Positions 56,079-64,000 of a stretch of DNA of 64,000 bases are shown in pieces. Within the stretch, counting starts at the first letter, position 1. Each line of letters opens with the position of its first letter. Position numbers and translations under genes: made by a program. Source of the DNA: Isoetes taiwanensis (taxonomy: Eukaryota > Streptophyta > Lycopodiopsida > Isoetales > Isoetaceae); the NCBI GenBank assembly GCA_021234155.1, contig JAJEKV010000181.1, positions 434,001 to 498,000 on the forward strand, read 5' to 3'. A model generated the notes under the pieces. It saw only the letters and a program-made list of their open reading frames with translations. It was not told the DNA's origin and did not search any database.

Positions 56079-56292
56079 GGGTGTACATATGGACATAAAG
56101 AATATCTGGAAATATATCCAGAGGGACATAATACCCATAGCTTTTCTTGCAAAGATGCATATCCTTGCCCAAACGATCATGAAATGTGGATGCCACTGCT
56201 CCAGAAGCATGTGCCTTCCCCTAGAAGAGCTGACAGAGACCCAATGGCTATCACTGTTGAAAGTAATATCTTGAATCACTTGCAAGATAAGG
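56079..56292 (+). other. Possible exon rich in Cys/His, unrecognised
   Basis: This open segment is bounded by a TTCCTGCTACAG acceptor and a GATAAGGGTAAGC donor. It encodes GCTYGHKEYLEIYPEGHN, then THSFSCKDAYPCPNDHEMWM and PRRADRDPMAITVESNILNH. Three Cys and several His suggest metal binding or disulfides. A preceding open piece at 55974-56053 (around GFDKHFLYLRSPSQ) may belong to it. No family is recognised. Confidence 0.3.
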
Positions 56293-58149
56293 GTAAGCAA
56301 TGAAAAACCATATTCACATGAACTCTCCAAGACCAAATGTTTGATCCTACCGCATTTATAAGGCCGTGATAAAGTTCCTGATCATAATCTAGTGAACCGT
56401 TGCTAGTTCCTGTTGATGGTATGCCGAAATGGAGGACTTAATCAGAACCTGCAATCTGCACAAAAACATCTGCACAAACCCTGATAAGTCCACAAATTTG
56501 CTTCATGATTCTGCACCAAAACCTAGCCGCAAATCCAGGAAGGAGCCAAGCTGCATCAAATCCATCTGCCGCTCCTTGCCCTTGTCTTCTGGCTCCACGA
56601 ACCATTCGTTGAAAAAACTTCGTTGCTGCTAACCATTCTGAAACCCTAGGGTTTGTATGCACGATGGTTGCATGTATGTAAGCCCTTCGAAAGAAATGCT
56701 TTGGCGCCGGAATGCCATGGAGACTTTGAATAGTATGTCACAAACTGCTGAAGCAAGCATCCGGCCCACATCATCCTTTGCACTAAAGCACTAACGCTTC
56801 CACTCCAAATCTGTTTCCACTCTGATCACAAGAACATTAATTTTTTGCAAGAATGCCTGAAATGCATGTTCAGCCCCCTAAAATAAAAAGAGGGCTTTTG
56901 TTGTGAGCCCTTGGATGTTGGACCATTGGAAAAAAAAAGCTAAATCAACGACTAAGAAATGGTGCACTCTAGATGTACGCATTAGTACATCCATTCGAAT
57001 ATGCCATGAAATCTTAGGAAAACCTTTGTGAAAAGTGTACAAAAACACAAAGAAAACCCCCTGTTATTATGCTACATATGGTGCCTACTGTAAGAGTGGC
57101 ATCCAGTAGCATACACATTTGTAACTATCTCAATAGTTTGATAATTTTACAAAATAGAGATAGCATGACAATTAGGCACTTATCTAGAAGATCTGATATG
57201 ATGCCCATTTGTTTTTATGAGTGTAATTTCTCATGTTTGTTTTGGAATTTGTTCTAATTACAAGCAATGTAAAGGGGACCCCATAACACCTGTTATCCTT
57301 AGCATGACAACCATTCTGATGCTTGTTTTTGTTGTTTTAGGTGTAGGTAACAGGGCCCTTTGCTCTCTGTTGTGTTTTCAAGTTTAAAAATTGTGGAATT
57401 GGCATACGACTTATTGACTACTATATGAAGACATCAAGCCTTTCATATTCTGTTATGCAAATCTTGTATTGGCTGTTTGGACGTTTATTATGATGTATCT
57501 ACTTTTTCAAGGTACATGTAGATTGATGTTCTTTGGGTATTATTACACCAAGCTATTGCTAGGTTGTTGGATATATGATTAATATGAAAAGTATTTACCT
57601 TTTTTGGATTTTTAAAATATTGAATTGACCACGTCTTTGTCTAGATACATATTCACCTGTATGTTGAAAGAACTGCTTATTGATCTTGTTGCAAGATTAG
57701 TGGACTGAGCTTGTACCAGTCTAAAAAGGTTTTTCTTTTTCTTTTTTCTTTTTTCTTTTTTAACAGGCTTGTGTAACTCCCTATACAATATTTCTTGCAA
57801 TTCTAGCATGTACATGTTCTATCATGTAGACCAAATTAAACTTGAGTCATTCAATCTACAAATTTCCTCATCAACGACTCACTTCTCTCTTTCTTCCTGC
57901 GTTAATGGCCTCCTTCAATCTTCTCTTAGTGGCAATCATCTCTAGCTTGGGTTGAATGTGGAGTTGAACATGCTTCAACTCATTATAATAGTGACGTGGA
58001 ACACTCAAGAAAGAAGATTTCTATATAAAAGTCATATGAGGCCATGTGTTTGTGCCATTAGATAAGCCCCTAGGACCGCTTGTGGATCTACAATGAACTC
58101 TTTATGCAGAGGAACATGGTGCATACAAAAGTGCAGTAGCTGAAAGCAT

Positions 58150-58460
58150 GAGGTAATCCTTGACATGTTTGAATGGAAGATGATGACTATGTTGTTCTTG
58201 AAGTGGCGAAACATGAAACTCATTGAAGTGGTTACCCGACTTCTCAACCAAGCTGTAATTAGTGGGTTGCCGAAAGAGTTGTACCGGTTTATAAGTCAGG
58301 AAACAAGACGGATGTGAGAAACTATCAAACTATTATGGTTGGTAGTATCTTCTCCAATCTTCTAGGCAGTCTGTTGGAAACAAAGATAAGTGCATGGGCT
58401 GAAGAACACGGAAAAGGAGCAACATGTTAGGGGGGTTTCAAAAAGCAGCATAATACAATG
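58150..58460 (+). mobile_element. LINE fragment D (reverse transcriptase piece)
   Basis: The plus strand encodes LKWRNMKLIEVVTRLLNQAV and then, after one frameshift, RVVPVYKSGNKTDVRNYQTI, LLGSLLETKISAWAEEHGK and GFKKQHNTM. This matches the block LKWAGG...RIVPVHKSG...NNYRTLM...KKISLCAEHNGKR of LINE B. It ends abruptly where the next element begins at about 58465. Confidence 0.8.
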
Positions 58461-59870
58461 GCAAGAAATAGCCAAGCTTGTAGTTGATTACTTCAACAAG
58501 CTCACCAAAAAGCATTCACCCCAACTCAAGGCCGATGTGATGAAGAGGGTGGTTCATCACCGCGAAATGGAAATCTCAGAACCTAGAATTTTGCCAAATC
58601 CAAAGGAGTGCAAGGCAGCGGAGGTGCTGCTCAACAACTTGAAACAGACAATGGCAGCCACAAAGAGGCAAAGGAACCATGATATTTGGAGAGCCAGAAC
58701 CTTGACACTGGTGATGGCTTCTTCCACAAAATCGAGATGCAATTCCACTATGGCAGGGCTGTTAGGTACATCTAATTCTTGCTTTCATGCCTGTGCTTCT
58801 TCATGCTTTTAAGTGCTTGTATCTGCTGAGTGATGCTGGCTGGGATATGTTTATTGATTAATGTGCAATATTTCTTATGATAGGTTGCATGAGGTCAACC
58901 ATTGCAACTGCTGCATTAAGAAAATCGGGCTTAGATCCTTGGAAATGGTCCGTGGTCTTGCTTCCAAAGGAGGTTGAGGTGCGATTCTCTCACCACCCCA
59001 CCAAGCAAGCAAAGCATAACGTTCTGGAAACAAAATAGCGAGTCTCTCCTTGCAAGAAAGATGTTGTGAACACTGTTGGAGAGTCATGCTTCCGAATTTC
59101 TTATCCCTTGCACCTTATGGAGGTCACACAGGTATAAGTTTCCATACAAATATTTTTTTGCTATTATTGCATAAATATTTCTAACCAATGGCCACCATTC
59201 AGCTGCAGCTATTTCAACAACACAAAAAAGCACATCCTGAACACCCTGTTTGCTTAAAGGCTTTCGAGAAGTTGAAGCCTATTTATGTAAAGAAAGTATC
59301 AGAAATGGAAACCTGTTGTTGCATATACCATATAAAGTTGGAGTATGCGGGGGTAGCCCCAAATGCATTAAGGTCGTGGCCCCGGATTTCATGGTGAAGA
59401 GTGCTAGTGCACCTGCGAGGTCTGTGGACCTGGTAAGACGTGTCTGGCCAATCAACATACGTATGACTCAACCAGCGAGCTCTGGAGGGCTGTGGTTTGC
59501 AACAAGAGCGAGGGTGAAGAATGGTATAAACATGACTGCTTGATGCGTAAAATGTCGGCGTGTGGCATAAAAAGTCTTCCTATATGTCCAAGAGAAAGAG
59601 AGAATCATGAGTTCTTGCTTGAATGGAAGACGTTTGAAAAGGTAATACTCTCTTTATTGCATCTTTGAAACATCTTGATATGTCTTGTCATCCGGCCGAA
59701 TCTTTGCTTTTCGTGCTTTCAACTTGCGCTAATCTTCTGTTTTATGCTACAGACCTTGTTACAGATTCCAGTGGAGACAGAAGAAGCTGGTGGAGTTGCA
59801 GACTGCGTTACCAAGGAGGTGCCAGGTGGCAGCAAAAAGAAAAGAGCCAATGCCACCAAGAAGAAAAACA

Positions 59871-60086
59871 AAAGTAAGAAATTCAAGGTAGCTGGTGGGA
59901 CACAGCCTGAAGCTGCAGCACAAGTTGAGAAGAAGGGAAACAAAAGTAAGAAATCCAAGGTAGCTGGTGGGACACAGCCTGAAGCTGCGGCACAAGTTGA
60001 GAAGAAGGGAAACAAAAGTAAGAAATCCAAGGAAGCTGGTGGGACACAGTCTGAAGCTGCAGCACAAGATGATACCTCAAATGGCA
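59871..60086 (+). repeat. 72-bp coding tandem repeat x 3
   Basis: AAAAGTAAGAAATCCAAG recurs at 59871 (one variant), 59943 and 60015. It encodes the 24-residue unit NKSKKSKVAGGTQPEAAAQ plus VEKKG. The Lys clusters could serve as nuclear localisation or DNA-contact sequence. Confidence 0.9.
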
Positions 60087-60801
60087 AGGGAAAAAAAAAG
60101 AAAGGACCAAAGTCAGTCCTTAGATTGTCTTACAAGAGAACGGCAGTGAAGGATTTCATTTCATATCTGTGTTCCACATTGAAGATATTCGTACACAATT
60201 CTGGGGCTAGATGGCGAGGCCATGCAATTCGGGAGTTGCCCGACAATATCCAAGATGGCACCATTGTTTCTGTAATTGATTTTGCAGAGAATTACAGCAT
60301 AAAAATACAAAGGGAGGTTCAAAGCCATCATTGGCACAATGACCAGATAACAATTCTCGTCCACATCACGTATAGGATGGACATCAGTTCTGGGATCAGA
60401 AAGCTATTGAAGGAAACCTATTTTTACTTGAGTGATGACAAGATTCATGACACTCTTTTTGTGCAGCACTGTCTTAGAAAGCACAATTCATGGCTTGTAT
60501 TAAATGGTGTAGATTTCTCCAGGCATATAGTTTGGTCAGATGGTTGTTCTAGCCAATTCAAATCTGCCCGGCCATTCTATTTCCTACCAAGATATCACCA
60601 TGAGCTAGGGAAGGAAATAGTATGGAATTTCTTTGGGACAGCCCATGGTAAGGGAGAGCACGATGGGCAAGGGGCAGTCCTTAAAGGGGCATTCACTAGA
60701 GAGCAGCTCAAGTATGATGGGGTGAGATTTAGGGGTGTTTGCGATGCACAATGGTTCGCAACTCGTTGGAATGAAGGTACCAACAACAAGGACATCAAAA
60801 G

Positions 60802-60973
60802 GTATTATGCTTTCATCTGCTGTATTCTGTTGAGTAGTGCTGCCTGTAAACTGCTGTAATGTGCTGAATAGTGCTTTCATCTGCTTTAAGTGCTGTCTGT
60901 GAACTGCTGTAATGTGATGAGTAGTGCTGTATTATGCTGTCTGTGAGCTGCAATACTTGTTGTCTCCTTGCAG
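60802..60973 (+). repeat. Intron built of GTGCTG/CTGTGA low-complexity sequence
   Basis: This GT-AG intron consists largely of irregular repeats of CTGCTGTAATGTG, AGTGCTG and TGCTGTCTGTGA. Similar GTGCTG-spaced sequence recurs on the plus strand at 62680-62840 and 63655-63735, inside the convergent phosphatase gene. Confidence 0.6.
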
Positions 60974-61934
60974 GTACTTCTGGGTAATTGGAAAGGATGA
61001 TGTTGATAGGACAGACCGGCTGCACTGTGCCAGGGTGGAAGGGACCAAGCAAATACACAGCATCCGGACATACTTGGCCAAATCAAGCACAAGGGTGGCT
61101 CATAGAGGTTTAAGTTGTTTCTGTGGTAACTATTTGAAAGGAAACTGGTCATCTTGTGTGAATAAGCACAGGTTGAAGAATTGGAAATATGTTACACTAA
61201 AGCCAGATAAGTCTACTGGTGAAGGTACTGAAGACGAAATCGATGAGGCATTTTTTGAAGGTGATGGAGAATGGCTTAGTGGAAACATAGAGGAAGGTGA
61301 TAACTTTGCTGTTGTAGCCGAGGAGGGAAATCAGGAGAATGCAGATTTCTATGTGGTCAAATGTGTTAAGCCGAGGCATATCCTTGACAGAATTGTCAAG
61401 GATAGCTGGGGTCAGACCCTCAATGTGGATGAACATGTGTTAGCTGGTTTGTACTATGCTGTCCAGCCCGATGGTAGTTGGGAGCTACTTGAAAACAAAG
61501 GCCTGACCTTCCAGTACAGTCATCACGTATCAGCTATCAAGTTTGAGATGAATCAGATTCCTGGCACCAACAGATTTTCCCTTGAACAGGCTACTCACCA
61601 GATGATCCTTGACAGTCTGCCATATGAAGGTTGAATATGCTTTGACCTAGTTGTTTTATCATTTTAACAGGTCTGTAGTTACTTGTTTACTTGTCTCAAA
61701 TTTTGATGATTGTATTGGAGACAATGTTTGTGAGACAATGTTTGTAGTATTGGACTGCTGTATTGGATTATTTTAGTATTGGAGACAATGCTTGTAGTAT
61801 TGGAGAGTAAGCTTGATATATATTACAGAAAATTGTAAACTCAAGATTAGAGACATCACTCAAGATACTCAATACTCAAGATAACACAAAGCAATCATAC
61901 ATATATTACAAAAGGGTAGTGTACAATGGTTATT

Positions 61935-64000
61935 TCATGAGTCATTGAAGTCTTCAGATTGATGCTCGTCGCCAGGAAGGGTGCCCAGCAACTGCCTTTG
62001 TACTTCTACTGGAGCATTGAGGATATAGTAGGCCGAGACAAGATAGTTGTTGAGACAGTAATCCAGCACTGCAATTGTCTCCTCTTCCAACCATGCATCA
62101 GTGATGTCTATTTGTGAGATGGTTTCCTGTACTGTATGAGAAGACAAGTAATCCAATGCTGGACACACCCTGGTCTGCAAAAAGTTGTCCTCTTCTTGCC
62201 CCTTGAAAGGCATAACAGGAACGGTTGTGTGTGCAGGGTTTAGAAACCCTTTGTGTAGGCTGTCATCTACCAAGAAAATCATACCATGATATTCAGGAAA
62301 ATCCTCAAGTAAACCTTCAGCTCCTTGAAAAAAAGTTGCTTTGCTGTGCTGGTTGGATGCTCGCATGCAAAGCAATGCTCTTGACCATATACCTTCAAGA
62401 ATTTGGTCCGCAAATCTGGGAACAATGCATCCACCATGTCCCTTGTATTCCGAAGTAGAGAAGCACTCCAGATCACAATATCAAACCTCTGCAGTGCCCA
62501 CTCCACAAACTCATGATACCCTGGTCTGCAAATGAGGTACTTACTTGCAGTTTCTTTTACAACATGGTTCGTTTGTGGTGGAGGCAAGAATTTATGGTTC
62601 ATTCTCCTCTGTTGTGTCTGTGCCAGTACACCATTAAATGTCAAGCACCATCAACTTTCGTCTGGGTGTCCATCCCTCGACGTTTGCAACCACTGTCGAT
62701 GTGTGCTGCATCGTGCTTGTCTGTGCTGCGATGTGTGCCGGACTCTGCTGGGAAGCGCTATCGAGAGGTGCTGGACGTTGCTGCGACCTGCTGGACTCTG
62801 CTTTATCTTTGCTACCAGATGTCGTAGAGTGCTGATAGCCATAGTTAGATACATCTGCAGTAGTATCTCCCTGCCCCCAATGTATGGGTGTTTCCTGGCT
62901 ATCAGTAACCCTTGCAATGACCTGTCTTGTTCTCCTGCATGCAAGGATGAGCTCCAATTACCAACTGAAATTTGTAGAGAATACACATTTTGAAATATAA
63001 CAGGATAACAGGCACCTTTTGTATGTTAGAGTTTGTGCCAAGTGAAATAAGACAAGAAAAATAACTGCTTGAACCTAAATATTGGATTGCACCTTTTATA
63101 TGTAAGAGGTTGTTTTGGCACTTTGGTACCTCATTATCTGTCTGGGTTCTCTCACTATCTTCATCTTCTGTATCACTAAGTACCACTTGTGTCTGCCTTC
63201 TCCTTCTGCAGGCAAATGCATATTGATCCCTAGGTTGAAACTCCAAACAAATTTTACAAGGACACAATGGGGGAAAATAAATATATTATGGTATTAAACA
63301 AAAACCTTTTAATTGCTCGTTTTGGCGAGTCTTGTGCAATCAAAATTTGGCCTGAAACAAGTATGGGAAAATTACATTAGACTGGGGGTTTTTTCCCTGG
63401 TGCGACGTCTATAGGCACGTCCTCATCAACCGAATCATCTGACTCACCCTCACTCTCGGGTTCTGTAACATTTTTGGTCCTTGACCTTGTGAGCCTTGTG
63501 CATCGGGTCACAACCTTGTTGACCTGCTTCTCCACATCTTCAACATCCTTGTCTGACCCTGCATCAACAGTGTTAGAGGAGGCCTTTGTAGAGGCAGCTG
63601 CAGAATTTGGAACTATAGTGTATTTGTGAACTTTGTCATACTGGAATCTGCTTTGGACCGTGTTGGTGTCTTCAGCACTGTGCTTTCAGGTGCTGCATTG
63701 TGCTGCTGACTGCTTGACTCTTGCTGTGCACTGTCTACAGGCGCTTCTAATGTTCCCAATTCAGGAAACAGGCGTGTACCTTTTTTGGCTGTTCTTGCTT
63801 GTGGAGTTCGAGTCCTTGTAGACTTGTGTCCGGGGGTCCTTTTACTAAGAGGTGTTTTAACATGCTTCCTTTTCCTGTTGCTGTCTGGAGTTGTAGCTAC
63901 CACCTCATCTATGTCAATTGTCTCAACGATGGTGTTTGTGTGCTGCCCCAGCATATAAGGGTTCCTGCTTGACTTTCTTCCCCAATTCCTCCACTAAGCC
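61935..64000 (-). pseudogene. NIF/FCP1-like HAD phosphatase gene, frameshifted, extends past the right edge
   Basis: SCP/FCP1-type (NLI-interacting-factor) HAD phosphatases act on phosphoproteins such as the RNA polymerase II tail. The minus strand gives KLMVLDI / FNGVLAQT at about 62655-62612 (motif I; the family DxDxT has Asn at the second Asp, and one extra T breaks the frame). Then come CRPGYHEFVEWALQRFDIVI and WSASLLRNTRDMVDALFP, VYGQEHCFACEHP, a second frameshift near 62310, and IFLVDDSLHKGFLNPAHT (motif III). It ends at a stop at 61935. Upstream segments (62957-62650; 63210-63135; 63954-63400) encode Gln/Ser-rich, basic and acidic disordered sequence (DSASQQSPAHIAAQ, SKRTPGHKSTRTRTPQ, EPESEGESDDSVDED), suggesting a nuclear protein. 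It converges on the DDE-like transposase, 300 bp apart. Confidence 0.65.

Larger units (their letters stand above)
53564..58059. other. Mostly non-genic stretch
   Basis: It holds the foldback element (54394-54762), the 44-bp tandem pair (55278-55364) and one possible exon (56079-56292). The remainder is AT-rich with no supportable gene; the many short frames overlap on both strands without family signatures. Confidence 0.45.
58465..61634 (+). pseudogene. Multi-exon DDE-like transposase, 3' half intact
   Basis: Five exons are inferred: 58465-about 58770; about 58890-59131 (ends SYPLHLMEVTQ); 59203-59641 (ETCCCIYHIKL, CTCEVCGPGKTC, HDCLMRKMSACG, ends WKTFEK); 59753-60801; and 60974-61634. The last three junctions keep frame with GT-AG borders. 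Exon 4 has a Lys-rich triple repeat, then an RNase-H-like pattern: VSVIDFAENY, REVQSHHWHNDQITI, VWSDGCSSQFKSARPFYF, and NFFGTAHGKGEHDGQGA. I take the Asp residues and the GEHDG block as a candidate catalytic triad. Similar SDG.S.QF...HGKG.DG patterns are known to me from uncharacterised transposase-like proteins of animals; the family name is uncertain. Exon 2 has a TAG, and exon 3 a frameshift (about 59350) and a TAG. The cysteines suggest a zinc-binding N-terminal half. Confidence 0.65.

Overview
The window looks like nuclear DNA of a land plant with a large, repeat-rich genome. The evidence is two PLS-class pentatricopeptide (PPR) genes, remnants of a HAK/KUP potassium transporter and an STP-type hexose transporter with plant-like introns, plant-type MULE and hAT/DUF659 transposases, and an LTR retrotransposon primed by initiator tRNA-Met. 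The PPR style (nine consecutive 31-residue motifs) and the abundance of non-LTR elements fit a fern or another seed-free plant or gymnosperm, but the lineage is only a guess.

Layout. 1-6930: decayed multi-exon HAK/KUP potassium transporter with an intact last exon. 6931-12750: sparse sequence with a broken, unrecognised multi-segment coding relic (about 9510-12190). 12750-24260: a non-LTR (LINE) fragment on the minus strand, split by a 10.6-kb LTR retrotransposon (13396-24019) with a perfect 5-bp target duplication, a Met-tRNA primer site, a doubled polypurine tract and no recognisable pol. 24260-26466: an unrecognised minus-strand exon, a palindrome, degenerate tandem repeats and another decayed reading frame. 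26467-33264: two minus-strand LINEs in tandem, each followed by a (CT)n tail. 33440-35032: hexose transporter pseudogene. 35033-40399: repeats only. 40400-44377: two head-to-head PPR genes, the best intact host-type coding sequence here. 45104-46933: intact hAT-like DUF659 transposase ORF. 46934-49898: a short inverted-repeat element and minisatellite. 49899-53563: MULE with a frameshifted transposase. 54394-54762: foldback element. 58150-58460: plus-strand LINE fragment. 58465-61634: multi-exon DDE-like transposase, broken in its first half. 61935 to the right edge: a convergent NIF/FCP1-like HAD phosphatase gene with long disordered charged segments, also frameshifted.

Working together: most of the window is mobile DNA in nested layers. 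The LTR element sits inside a LINE. The CT-tailed LINEs abut a decayed ORF on one side and the transporter pseudogene on the other. The most unusual association is the right-hand module, a DDE-like transposase convergent with a phosphatase-like gene about 300 bp away; the two share GTGCTG-rich low-complexity DNA. Intact PPR and hAT reading frames argue that base accuracy is good, so most frameshifts elsewhere are probably real decay, though assembly indels cannot be excluded.
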